Part shown: piece by piece, positions 14,402 to 21,850 of the stretch
Numbering within the stretch: position 1 is the stretch's first letter
Layout of the letters: every line of letters begins with the position of its first letter
IMG/VR virus record: IMGVR_UViG_3300035703_000076
Coordinates: 1 to 64,000 of that record
DNA: 64,000 nucleotides
Direction: 5' to 3' (one strand)
From: a virus
Notes under the pieces: model-generated
What the model saw: the letters and a program-made list of their open reading frames with translations, nothing else
Database searches by the model: none
What the model was told of the DNA's origin: nothing
Position numbers and translations under genes: made by a program

Positions 14402-14634
14402 TTAGGGCAATTCAAAGAATGGATAGTCATTATCATCAAAGTCATTCTCAAAAGCAATCAATCCCTTTTTGCTAAGGTATTTCCTTTCGCCTCCGCTATG
14501 CCGAAAGTACATTGTATTTTCTTCGTCCAATTTCTCGAACTTCAATAGGGTTGCAAAAGGTAGTGTTGGGTTTGTGTCGCTGTATATTTTACCAGCAACA
14601 AGTTCTTTTGGGTGGTTGATTTTTTGTAGGTCAT
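14402..14634 (-). pseudogene. Small phage protein interrupted by a frameshift at an A6 tract
   Basis: From the ATG at 14634 the frame reads MTYKK and then leaves the long open frame. With one extra A in the A6 tract (14620-14625) the product would be 77 aa: MTYKKINHPKELVAGKIYSD ... LPFATLLKFEKLDEEN ... FENDFDDNDYPFFELP. The downstream frame looks clearly coding. Either it is a sequencing or real indel in a homopolymer, or it is expressed by slippage. Confidence 0.55.
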
Positions 14635-14684
14635 TTGATTATTTTTTTTGATTGGTTTAACATTAAGTTTTTTTCGGGTTTGGG

Positions 14685-14909
14685 TTAAGCGCACCACCGA
14701 GGAAAGTCAATTTCTCCCGTTTTTATAATAATTTGGGCTACTTCTTGGGCTTCGTTCCCTTGGTACAAACCATCGGCAATGCAAGCTATAAACCATGAAT
14801 GTAAATTATCCTCCTCGCTGTGCGCTGCTTCGGGGTCTGCCGCTAAACTGGAAATTCTTAAAAGTTCATTTGTGGCAAGTTCTTTTGTTAATTTTTCACG
14901 TTCGTTCAT
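14685..14909 (-). CDS. Hypothetical 74-aa protein
   Basis: MNEREKLTKELATNELLRIS... ending EIDFPRWCA; helical and acidic. No family recognised. Confidence 0.6.
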   Translation of the reverse strand: MNEREKLTKELATNELLRISSLAADPEAAHSEEDNLHSWFIACIADGLYQGNEAQEVAQIIIKTGEIDFPRWCA

Positions 14910-14942
14910 TTTGATTAATTTTTACTCGGTTAATACATTTCC

Positions 14943-15140
14943 CTATTTCGGGTTTGTTGTTACATTATTTACATTGTTATTGCCCCATTCAACGATTTCT
15001 TGCAATGGTGTGGACTGCGAAAAGTTTTCCTCTTTAAAAGGAAACTTAAAGCCCTCCTTCCAAAGTTCGGCAGTTCGGTTGTACGCTGTACCATTTTGGA
15101 CGATTAAATAATGGTTGTTTTTTAGCTTGATTTTTAACAT
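14943..15140 (-). CDS. Hypothetical 65-aa protein
   Basis: MLKIKLKNNHYLIVQNGTAY..., a short strand-rich protein with an Asn-rich tail. Eight nt from the following gene start; likely same operon. Confidence 0.55.
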   Translation of the reverse strand: MLKIKLKNNHYLIVQNGTAYNRTAELWKEGFKFPFKEENFSQSTPLQEIVEWGNNNVNNVTTNPK

Positions 15141-15148
15141 TGTGTTTT

Positions 15149-15370
15149 TTATTGGTTGGTTAATAGTTCTTTTGCTCTTATCATTCCCAAAAGGAAATAA
15201 TTTAATTCATTGTAGGGCAATGTAGGGCTAATTGTACTTTGTCCTAATTGGGCGAAAAAGTGAGGGGTTGTTTTTCGTTTATCATTAAAGATATATTGAC
15301 GAATGGTTATGCCCAATTTTAAACAATTGGCTGCATTTTGCAGGGCTTCAAGTTCGGTTATGTTTGACAT
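15149..15370 (-). CDS. Hypothetical 73-aa protein
   Basis: MSNITELEALQNAANCLKLG...; helical N-terminus, hydrophobic C-terminal region (LNYFLLGMIRAKELL). No family recognised. Confidence 0.55.
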   Translation of the reverse strand: MSNITELEALQNAANCLKLGITIRQYIFNDKRKTTPHFFAQLGQSTISPTLPYNELNYFLLGMIRAKELLTNQ

Positions 15371-15395
15371 TGCTTTTTTTTGGTTGGTTAATTAA

Positions 15396-15644
15396 TTAAA
15401 ACTCTTTGTTGTCCTTTATGATTTCATTGCATAGGGCTAAATATCCTTGATGTACCCTATTTTTCCCATTGTGGTCGGTTTCGTCGGGTAAGCTATGCCA
15501 ATTGTCAACTGCCTTGCTGTTGGTTGTTACGGTGTGAATTTCTTTGCCATAGTGGACACATGAGATATACCAATGTCCGTAAGTTGAGGGTTCGACATTC
15601 AGTTTTTTAACGTTGTGAAATGCTTGGGCTTTTGTGGCGTTCAT
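15396..15644 (-). CDS. Hypothetical 82-aa protein
   Basis: MNATKAQAFHNVKKLNVEPS..., rich in His, Tyr and Trp, with STYGHWYISCVHYGKEIHTV. Unknown. It lies 26 nt downstream of the methyltransferase. Confidence 0.6.
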   Translation of the reverse strand: MNATKAQAFHNVKKLNVEPSTYGHWYISCVHYGKEIHTVTTNSKAVDNWHSLPDETDHNGKNRVHQGYLALCNEIIKDNKEF

Positions 15645-15670
15645 TTGATTGGGGGGTTAGTTTATTAAAG

Positions 15671-17143
15671 TTAAAATTCCATTTCAAAAATTACTGATTG
15701 GGCTTGTTGACTGGTTGTTTCTTTTGCTCTGCCCGTTTGTCTTTTTTGGTAGGCTGTTTGCGGTTTAGCTTCAAAAAGTGGAAAGCCTTTTAGTTGAGCA
15801 ACTTTAGCGTTGAAAGTTTCCCATACTTTTTCACTTTTAAATTCAAAGTGCATGTTTCCATTTTTGAAAGCTTTGTATTTAAAAAACTCGCACCCATCAA
15901 AATATTCACCGTAAGCATTGCGGTTTATGGATTGGTATAATGTTCTTATTTTGTCGTAATCAATACCACAGGCAAAACAAAGGGCTTTTTCAAGGTCTTC
16001 AACTTTGGTACTATTGTATGAACTAAGGTAGTTGTAAGTTGTGCTTGTAACGCCGTATTCTTTTGCAGGGTTTACAATGTTAGGAAGAATAAACTTTTTA
16101 CCTACTAAAAAATGGCCGTTTGTTTTCCATCCTTGGACATTGTACCTGTTGTCGTGGTGATGCTTGGTAATTGTGTCGAAAGCTTCTAAAATCGCTTTAT
16201 CCATACGATTTCCAGCAGTTCCAATAATCATTTCCACCATTTTGTAAATGTTTCGCATGGTAAAGGGAACATTTTGCTGCGTTTCAGTAAATTTATTAAT
16301 ATCCTCCCTTAATGACTTGGTTGAATATTTGTCTAATTCAAATTTTTTGATGATAAAAAGCCAAGCGGATTTTTGAAGATTAATTTTAAATTCATTTCTT
16401 AGAACTGTCGCACCCTTCTCTGTGCAACTAAAGCTTAAACTTTCACCATAAAATCCGCTTAGTAAAGCATTCATTTTTTTGGCCGTGTTTAATTGTTCGT
16501 CATAAATTTTAATTGCAGCCACATACCTATTAACCAAGTCCCTTACAAAGTTGTAAGTAATTAGTCCGTTTCCCTGCGCTTCGATTGGGTCTTCCTCCAT
16601 AAAAAAACCTTCAAATTCTTGGCTGTATTCGCTTGATGGCTTTTGAATGGATACCAAAGCTATGTTAACATCTGTTTGCCTTTCAGAAGTAGAAAAACAA
16701 TTGCCTAAATTTACATAGTTTCCATTCTGTTTAACAACTTCATAAAGTTCTTTTCTTTGCTGCGAATATGTGTTTTTTAATGTTTCCAAATTCAGTAGGC
16801 TAATAATCCTGCATCCTGATGGGGCAATGTTGAAAGCATGAAGCAAATGTTCAGCACCTCGGCTAAAAGGAGGATTCATTACGATAAAATCAATATGACT
16901 AACATCTTCGCTTTTCAGTTCTAAAAAGTTTTCAGCAATTAACTTGCATTTGCTTTTAATGATTTCTTTTAGCCTTGAGTCGTTTTCACATGCAATAACA
17001 TTACCTCCTTTATTTTTTAGGAAGTCAACTATGTTACCACTCCCTGCGCTTGGTTCTAAAATGGTCTTGCCTTGGAAATCTATTCCAAAAGTCATTTGTT
17101 CAATTACGTCCGTAGGGGTTGGGTAAAAATCTTGATTAAACAT
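15671..17143 (-). CDS. DNA adenine methyltransferase with DUF4942 C-terminal domain
   Basis: 490 aa. The N-terminal half is a class I SAM-dependent methyltransferase: FYPTPTDVIEQM at the start, SAM-binding motif LEPSAGSGNI (29-38), acidic turn ACENDSRL and catalytic NPPF (90-93), the N6-adenine signature. The C-terminal ~270 residues match DUF4942 (TMRNIYKMVEMIIGTAGN, DTITKHHHDNR, GWKTNGHFLVGKKFILP). No restriction partner is adjacent, so it is likely an orphan methylase protecting phage DNA or tuning gene expression. Confidence 0.88.
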   Translation of the reverse strand: MFNQDFYPTPTDVIEQMTFGIDFQGKTILEPSAGSGNIVDFLKNKGGNVIACENDSRLKEIIKSKCKLIAENFLELKSEDVSHIDFIVMNPPFSRGAEHLLHAFNIAPSGCRIISLLNLETLKNTYSQQRKELYEVVKQNGNYVNLGNCFSTSERQTDVNIALVSIQKPSSEYSQEFEGFFMEEDPIEAQGNGLITYNFVRDLVNRYVAAIKIYDEQLNTAKKMNALLSGFYGESLSFSCTEKGATVLRNEFKINLQKSAWLFIIKKFELDKYSTKSLREDINKFTETQQNVPFTMRNIYKMVEMIIGTAGNRMDKAILEAFDTITKHHHDNRYNVQGWKTNGHFLVGKKFILPNIVNPAKEYGVTSTTYNYLSSYNSTKVEDLEKALCFACGIDYDKIRTLYQSINRNAYGEYFDGCEFFKYKAFKNGNMHFEFKSEKVWETFNAKVAQLKGFPLFEAKPQTAYQKRQTGRAKETTSQQAQSVIFEMEF

Positions 17144-17178
17144 TTTTTAAAGTATTTATTGATTAATAAAATTGAACA

Positions 17179-18186
17179 TTAGTTTTTTGAACTGATTAAA
17201 AAACTTTTTACGTCTTCTAATTTGCGCTTGCTGAAAATAATACCTTTTCCACATTTTAAACGTGGGTTGTAACTTCCTCCGATTTTTATTAAACCTTCGT
17301 AGTGTTTGGTTAAATCCCCAACAACGGCGAAAGCTTTTTCGGAATAGTCAACTATTTTGATTTTACCTTTTACCTCTACTTCTGTTTCAACGGTTTCGGG
17401 TTTAACATTGGCTGCTTCATCAGTTACAAATTGAATGTAGAAAAAGTTTTCAATCCCACTTGTGGCTGTTTTGTCGTTCCTTTTTACCTCAAAACTTTTG
17501 AAACCGTCGGGAATAGAGGTATGATATAAAAGCCTGTGCGCTATCCTGTTCGGTTGGTCATTATAGTCTAGGTTTGAAAAATCAAAAAGTAACTCTAATT
17601 GCTTTTCAACTTCTTGGGAAATCTCATTAGAAATATCCCTGTGTGAACTTACATACTTTGCTTGGGGAATGTCGGTTCTTTGGTTGCTGTATTCATAAAT
17701 ATCCTCCATGCCGTTGAAATGGCCGTATTGATATTTATCAATAATATTATCAACTTCGCCAGTCGTTGGGCCGTTTGACCAATTAACATGAACGCTGTTT
17801 CCTCCTGAAAAAGAATCGGACTTTACAGAGAATTTAACAGAAGGGAAAACCTTTTTCAATTCTTGCTTAATCGCTGCGCTCGCTGCTGCGTGGCTGCTTG
17901 ACTTTCCTTTGTTGGCTTCTTTTTGTTTTGCCTTCCATTCTTCTCGGCTGTCTGCTGCTGCTTTTAAGCTATTAACCTTGGCTGTTAATAGCTCAATTGT
18001 TCTATACCTGAAAAAGTCAGTATGATTGGCCGCAGTACCCCAAAAGGATTTTAAATAAAAATCGGTTTCGTGTATAAAAATAAATAGATTTTTATATTCA
18101 ATTTTTTTGTATCCATTGCGTAATAGCCAATCAAATTGGGTTGCTCTGCTGTTGTCCCTGTCTGCTTTGGTTAATAGTCTGTTCAT
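17179..18186 (-). CDS. LPD29-type protein with C-terminal GDT/GGxxNPRL-like module
   Basis: 335 aa. Residues about 100-170 match large polyvalent protein-associated domain 29: AIKQELKKVFPSVKFSVKSD, GGNSVHVNWSNGPTTGEVD and YGHFNGMEDIYEY. The C-terminal ~50 residues (EKAFAVVGDLTKHYEGL then GGSYNPRLKCGKGIIFSKRK) match the short module appended to many plasmid and phage polyvalent proteins. Such proteins are thought to act early after DNA entry, though the biochemistry is unknown. It lies upstream of the methylase in the same orientation. Confidence 0.75.
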   Translation of the reverse strand: MNRLLTKADRDNSRATQFDWLLRNGYKKIEYKNLFIFIHETDFYLKSFWGTAANHTDFFRYRTIELLTAKVNSLKAAADSREEWKAKQKEANKGKSSSHAAASAAIKQELKKVFPSVKFSVKSDSFSGGNSVHVNWSNGPTTGEVDNIIDKYQYGHFNGMEDIYEYSNQRTDIPQAKYVSSHRDISNEISQEVEKQLELLFDFSNLDYNDQPNRIAHRLLYHTSIPDGFKSFEVKRNDKTATSGIENFFYIQFVTDEAANVKPETVETEVEVKGKIKIVDYSEKAFAVVGDLTKHYEGLIKIGGSYNPRLKCGKGIIFSKRKLEDVKSFLISSKN

Positions 18187-18230
18187 TGCTTAAAAGTTTA
18201 AAAGTTTAAATATTTGGTTGGTTGGTTGGT

Positions 18231-18398
18231 TTAGTTTTTTGAAGTCAAATTTTCAAGGAAAAGAACGATGCTTAAAATGATGCTTAACAAGGTGAAAAAA
18301 GCGAAAAACTGATATTCCTTTGAAAAGGCTGAAAAACCGACAAGGAAAAGGCAAAGAAATAAGCTAATTAATAGGGGTTGGTTTGGTTGGTTGTTCAT
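18231..18398 (-). CDS. 55-aa two-helix membrane protein
   Basis: MNNQPNQPLLISLFLCLFLV and then GFSAFSKEYQFFAFFTLLSI followed by ILSIVLFLEN: two hydrophobic helices with a short polar turn. It is the first gene after promoter P4. Its function could be membrane modulation or holin-like; no family recognised. Confidence 0.6.
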   Translation of the reverse strand: MNNQPNQPLLISLFLCLFLVGFSAFSKEYQFFAFFTLLSIILSIVLFLENLTSKN

Positions 18399-18410
18399 TG
18401 TTGTATTGTT

Positions 18411-18433
18411 TTGTTATTGACACGACAAACATA
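18411..18433 (-). promoter_or_regulatory. Early promoter P4 with GTCAATAACAA element
   Basis: TATGTTTG (18426-18433), 4 nt, GTCAATAACAA (18411-18421), then the ATG at 18398, all on the minus strand. Probably transcribes the 55-aa membrane protein, the LPD29 gene and the methylase. Confidence 0.7.
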
Positions 18434-18518
18434 CGGCAACAATTAATACAAAAAACAACAGCAAATAAAAAAAGTTGTAACTGCTTGGAAATCAATGAAA
18501 AAGATTTACATAAAAGGT

Positions 18519-19007
18519 TTATTTCTTGGCCTTTTTTAGTGGTTTTTTACCCAATTTTCGGCGGTTTTCTTCCTGTTGTTCAACAAGGAACGGAAAGGTT
18601 GTACGAAAGTCCAGGGTGAACATATCGCAAAATTCGAGGGTTGGAAGGTAGATTAAACAGACTGAATAAGCTTTAAAAAAGGTGTGGATTGGTAGTCCTC
18701 TTAAATAGTCAGGTTTGCATCGGGAAAATAGTTGGTTGGATATTTTAGCGAGGGCTGAAAATTCAGGTTGACTTAGTCCGCTAATCTTTTGTATGTATAT
18801 CAAATTAGCCCTAAATTTTGCGTAAAATTGCGTTAAGTGGTTTGAAAAGGCTAAACCATTATAATGAGTGTAAAGTATGTTTAAATGGTTAAAATGGGCT
18901 TTTCCTTCATCAGTCTTGAACTTGGAGAGAGCGTTATTAATCATTTTCTCCCTCTGCAATTTATAAGCTTCAAGGCTTTTATTTGCTTTCCATTTCACAT
19001 TTTCCAC
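18519..19007 (-). CDS. XRE-family HTH regulator, GTG start
   Basis: 162 aa. The central segment NLIYIQKISGLSQPEFSALA followed by KISNQLFSRCKPDYLRGLPI has the helix-turn-helix pattern of XRE/Cro-CI proteins, with flanking helices. The start is GTG at 19007 (GTGGAAAATGTG); a clear GGAGG Shine-Dalgarno about 8 nt upstream supports it and is a rarity in this window. Facing away from the RepL-like gene across a palindrome-rich control region, it is a candidate repressor or copy-control regulator. Confidence 0.7.
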   Translation of the reverse strand: MENVKWKANKSLEAYKLQREKMINNALSKFKTDEGKAHFNHLNILYTHYNGLAFSNHLTQFYAKFRANLIYIQKISGLSQPEFSALAKISNQLFSRCKPDYLRGLPIHTFFKAYSVCLIYLPTLEFCDMFTLDFRTTFPFLVEQQEENRRKLGKKPLKKAKK

Positions 19008-19020
19008 CCTTTTCCTCCTT

Positions 19021-19107
19021 TCAATTCAACCTTTCCTTCCTTTCCACAACCTTGAACGTTGGTTTAAGGTTATGAAAATTGGTGGTTTTGGTAATTGATT
19101 GGAGCAT
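19021..19107 (-). CDS. 28-aa leader ORF upstream of XRE gene
   Basis: The first ATG after the divergent promoter opens MLQSITKTTNFHNLKPTFKV...ERLN and stops 14 nt before the XRE start. It could be a translated leader coupling to the regulator. Only position and frame support it. Confidence 0.35.
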   Translation of the reverse strand: MLQSITKTTNFHNLKPTFKVVERKERLN

Positions 19108-19138
19108 TTTGTTAGTTAATAATTTATTTGAATTGCCG

Positions 19139-19146
19139 CAAAGATA
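19139..19146 (-). promoter_or_regulatory. -7 box for XRE transcript
   Basis: TATCTTTG on the minus strand, about 130 nt before the GTG start of the XRE gene and 32 nt before the leader ATG. It faces away from the promoter at 19831. Confidence 0.55.
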
Positions 19147-19327
19147 AAGCAATTTTTTAAATATACAATAGCACCCTGGTCGTATATTGCCTATGCCTTG
19201 CTTCCCTTGCCTTGCCTTGCTTGGTTGTGGTTTGGGTTTGACCTTGAAAAAAAAAGTAAGGCAGGGGGGTTGATGGCAGGGGGGTGCTTTTTTTGTCTGC
19301 TTGGTTTGGCTGAACGTGGGGGTAAAC

Positions 19328-19432
19328 CCCTCTTTCATTGAGGGACAACCCCTCTTTCAATCAGGGATGCTTTCTTCAACCCCTCTTTCTTTGCGCTAAA
19401 CCAATTTTCCTTCAACCCTCTTTCATTGAGGG
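19328..19432. repeat. CCCTCTTTC-N-GAGGG palindromic repeats
   Basis: CCCTCTTTCATTGAGGG occurs exactly at 19328-19344 and 19416-19432. A variant (CCCTCTTTCAATCAGGG) lies at 19350-19366 and a half copy at 19381. The CCCTC/GAGGG ends form an interrupted palindrome suited to a dimeric regulator such as the adjacent XRE protein. Operator role inferred. Confidence 0.55.
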
Positions 19433-19719
19433 ATGCCTTCTTTGACCTTCCTTTCTCCCTTGTCAACCTTTAGCTTTCTTTTCAATCCTTCCTTTCCCTT
19501 CAACAGCTTCTTTCTTTTGGATGATAAGAAAGGTTAGATTGATTGAATGGTAAGTAATCCTTCAACAACAGCTTTGGTTTGAATGTTATGGATGTTTTGG
19601 ATGTTTTGAATGTAAGTCAAGGTTAAAAAAAGTATATCAAAAAAAATAATACTTGGATAATAAACTAATAGAAGCGATTTTGCTTTGCCTACTCTAACAA
19701 GGATTTTATGTATAACTTC

Positions 19720-19782
19720 GGTACTATTAGTGGTATTATCGGTACTATTAGTGGTACTTTTGGTACTATTAGGAGTACTGAC
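19720..19782. repeat. Three 21-bp iterons upstream of RepL-like gene
   Basis: Tandem units start at 19720, 19741 and 19762, each beginning GGTACTATTAG and spaced exactly 21 bp (two helical turns). They lie about 80 nt before the RepL-like start, next to AT-rich DNA. Same-face spacing is typical of initiator-binding iterons or operators. Confidence 0.65.
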
Positions 19783-19830
19783 AGGATAAAAAAAAGTTAT
19801 TATAAATGTAAATTGATAAAATATTAGTAC

Positions 19831-19838
19831 TATATTTG
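19831..19838 (+). promoter_or_regulatory. -7 box of RepL-like gene
   Basis: TATATTTG, 22 nt before the ATG at 19861 and about 50 nt after the last iteron, so protein bound at the iterons could control it. Confidence 0.6.
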
Positions 19839-19860
19839 CGGACTGAAAGTAATTTAATAA

Positions 19861-20337
19861 ATGAAAGAGAGGCACGTAAAAACAACTGAAACTGTTACCA
19901 ATAATTTCTCAGAAGAAACTGGGGAATTGAAGGGGAGCCATAAAGAAACAAAGAGCTATTCGATATTCGTGGAGGATAGCGAAAGCTTTGCTTATGTGTT
20001 TTCTTCGATTATAGGGGCATTAAAGAACTTGAATGGTAATGATGTACTTCTTTTGACTTATTGTTCGTTAAACGCAGAATTTAACACCAACAGGATTACG
20101 ATTAACAAGCCCATCTGTGACGAAATTTATGAGAAGCTTGGCGTTCCATATCAGTCGGTTAAGAACTCGCTTGGAAAAATGACCAAGATTGGTATCTTTC
20201 AAAGGTTGGGTTCGGGAAGTTATTTGATTAATCCCCATTACTATTGGAGGGGTAAAAGGAATGAGAGAGGTAAAGTTGCCAAAGAGTTTAGTATATCAGT
20301 AAAAATCAAACCAAATAATAATTTTGAAAATGAGTAA
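19861..20337 (+). CDS. RepL-like plasmid replication initiator
   Basis: 158 aa. A polar N-terminal ~55 residues is followed by a winged-helix-like domain: NDVLLLTYCSLNAEFNTNRI, YQSVKNSLGKMTKIGIFQRL and YLINPHYYWRGKRNERGKVA. The GSYLINPHYYWRG turn matches the RepL / plasmid-replication winged-helix family, in which a short-lived initiator opens a nearby origin. Three 21-bp iterons and a promoter lie directly upstream. It could instead be only a transcription regulator of that fold. Its stop overlaps the next start (ATGAGTAA). Confidence 0.7.
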   Translation: MKERHVKTTETVTNNFSEETGELKGSHKETKSYSIFVEDSESFAYVFSSIIGALKNLNGNDVLLLTYCSLNAEFNTNRITINKPICDEIYEKLGVPYQSVKNSLGKMTKIGIFQRLGSGSYLINPHYYWRGKRNERGKVAKEFSISVKIKPNNNFENE

Positions 20338-20581
20338 AACAGAATTTTTAGAACTTTACGGAGAAGCAAAAGTTTCCTTTTCTTTTTATTACAAATACAC
20401 CTTTTCGTTTAAGGGCGAATTTGATGGCAAGTCAATTTATGCAAGCGTTGGCGGCATTGCTGATGATATTTACAAGTTAAACATAATCGGAGGGCAGGAA
20501 TACTTGTTGAAGGACTTGGATTTTAATTACGCCGAGGTTACAAAATGCGGAATTACAATTGCTGAATTTAATGACTTTTAA
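20330..20581 (+). CDS. Hypothetical 83-aa protein
   Basis: Begins MSKTEFLELYGEAKVSFSFY at the ATG overlapping the RepL stop. Strand-rich, with YASVGGIADDIYKLN. Function unknown; translationally coupled to RepL. Confidence 0.6.
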   Translation: MSKTEFLELYGEAKVSFSFYYKYTFSFKGEFDGKSIYASVGGIADDIYKLNIIGGQEYLLKDLDFNYAEVTKCGITIAEFNDF

Positions 20582-20595
20582 TAAAAACCAATAAA

Positions 20596-20820
20596 ATGAG
20601 TGAACCTAAAAAAAGACATTTCTTTGTAGGCTATTGGGCAATCACGGCTGATGGTGAGAAGGTTGTGAGTTCTATTATGATAGATACGTTTGGTGTTTTT
20701 CCAAGCATAGATAGCTTAGCTGATTCTATAAAGCCTTTTTATGATAATTCGGACGTAGAGATTATTTCCATTACCGAACTATCTGAAACTGATTACAAAC
20801 AATTTTACGGGGAGGAATAA
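20596..20820 (+). CDS. Hypothetical 74-aa protein
   Basis: MSEPKKRHFFVGYWAITADG... with a central acidic helix and an ISITELSETDYKQFYGEE end. The alpha/beta pattern resembles small conserved phage proteins of unknown role. Confidence 0.6.
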   Translation: MSEPKKRHFFVGYWAITADGEKVVSSIMIDTFGVFPSIDSLADSIKPFYDNSDVEIISITELSETDYKQFYGEE

Positions 20821-20822
20821 CC

Positions 20823-21047
20823 ATGACCTACCAAAAATGTCCAATCTGCGATGGAATCGGTATGGTTCCCGAACCCTATGCTGTAACAACAAGCTTCCAC
20901 GTCAAATGCCCCACTTGCAAAGGTGCAAGGATTATCAGTTCAATGACGGGCTTGCCTCCTGAAATGGTTGTCAAGGAAGTTGAGGAAAGGGAAAAGGATG
21001 AGCAATTTAAAAAAGAATTGCAACTTATTATCAATCAACAATTATAA
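20823..21047 (+). CDS. 74-aa DnaJ-type zinc-finger protein
   Basis: Two CxxC pairs, CPICDGIG at residues 6-13 and CPTCKGAR at about 30-37, with the CxxCxGxG spacing of the DnaJ central zinc finger. No J domain. Probably a small zinc-stabilised binding protein. Two nt after the previous gene. Confidence 0.65.
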   Translation: MTYQKCPICDGIGMVPEPYAVTTSFHVKCPTCKGARIISSMTGLPPEMVVKEVEEREKDEQFKKELQLIINQQL

Positions 21048-21051
21048 TCTT

Positions 21052-21237
21052 ATGCAACAATTAATCAAATCAGAACTACGCCGAAGGAAGGAACAACGCC
21101 ACCTTGACTATTATGGCAAATGGGTTGAACGAGCAATGGCAATGACTGCACGAAACAAACCCCGCCCCATCCTCCAAGATGAAATTGAGTATCCCGAAGC
21201 TGAAACATTTTGCTTTGAACTGAAAAATAGGAAGTAA
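21052..21237 (+). CDS. Hypothetical 61-aa protein
   Basis: Start chosen at 21052 (MQQLIKSELRRRKEQRHLDY), just after the previous stop. Very basic N-terminal helix, acidic C-terminal end. May bind nucleic acid; unknown. Confidence 0.5.
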   Translation: MQQLIKSELRRRKEQRHLDYYGKWVERAMAMTARNKPRPILQDEIEYPEAETFCFELKNRK

Positions 21238-21362
21238 CCCCCTAAAAACACCGAAGGCCACCTATTACAGCAGCCTTTGATGAAAACTTTAAACTATGAA
21301 AAAAAGTGAATCAAAACCAACCACGGAAAATTCACGCCACAAAGGTAAATAAACTTTTTTAA

Positions 21363-21623
21363 ATGAGAAACTTCCTTATTGTAATTTTATTTCTGTTGTG
21401 TGTAGTCCAGGCAAATGAGATTGACAAGCTTGAAAAGATTGACGAGGTTCACATCATGGAGGCTTGTTACCCCGAAATTGACACAATGGTTGGGCAGGAT
21501 TGCGTTAAAATTGTTTTTGGAAGGATTGCCAAGCAAATTTATGACGACACGCTTAAAACGAACAGAATTTACATAGAAAAAGCAACTTTTAAATATTACT
21601 CCAATGACCCTCACCGCCGTTGA
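21363..21623 (+). CDS. 86-aa secreted or membrane-anchored protein
   Basis: The N-terminus MRNFLIVILFLLCVVQANE is a clear signal peptide or membrane anchor with a likely cleavage site near VQA-N. The mature ~68 residues have two Cys (EACYPEID, GQDCVKIVF) that could form a disulfide. An exported protein in this block suggests a host-envelope function; no family recognised. Confidence 0.6.
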   Translation: MRNFLIVILFLLCVVQANEIDKLEKIDEVHIMEACYPEIDTMVGQDCVKIVFGRIAKQIYDDTLKTNRIYIEKATFKYYSNDPHRR

Positions 21624-21828
21624 CCAACTGATACTTGACTTGACTTCCAACCGAATGCTTGAATTGAAAGACCCGTTTCTTTTCCAAGACCTTGTAACCA
21701 AAGCTAAGGAAATCGAAATGAAGCAAATCGTTGAAGCGAGAAGCACCGCCCCTTTGTTGTTGAACCCAATGAAGGAAGATTATAAGGTTGAAGCGGAGCA
21801 TTATTACAACAAGAAGTTTAAAAAATAA
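21604..21828 (+). CDS. Hypothetical 74-aa protein
   Basis: MTLTAVDQLILDLTSNRMLE..., helical, ending YYNKKFKK. It overlaps the secreted-protein gene by 20 nt in another frame. Confidence 0.55.
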   Translation: MTLTAVDQLILDLTSNRMLELKDPFLFQDLVTKAKEIEMKQIVEARSTAPLLLNPMKEDYKVEAEHYYNKKFKK

Positions 21829-21850
21829 TTTGTAGTTTCAAAAAAGTTTT

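Larger units (their letters stand above)
19147..19830. other. Divergent intergenic control region / candidate origin
   Basis: About 680 nt without a credible gene; the minus-strand ORFs here are low-complexity read-through of repeats. It contains two GGCAGGGGGGT-type boxes (19262-19287), four CCCTCTTTC repeats (19328-19432), a long pyrimidine-rich stretch (19433-19520), an AT-rich segment and three 21-bp iterons (19720-19782). Confidence 0.6.

Noticed and set aside
19157-19360. Minus-strand ORFs of 67 and 105 aa (MKEGLSLNER... and MKEGFTPTF...)
   Set aside because: They start in the CCCTCTTTC palindromes, are low-complexity (Pro/Gln/Lys-rich) and lie upstream of the mapped -7 box; only the 28-aa leader ORF near their 3' end is kept as a weak candidate.
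19534-19875. Minus-strand 113-aa ORF with Thr-Asn-Ser repeats
   Set aside because: It is translation of the iteron array and the RepL promoter region; composition is not protein-like.
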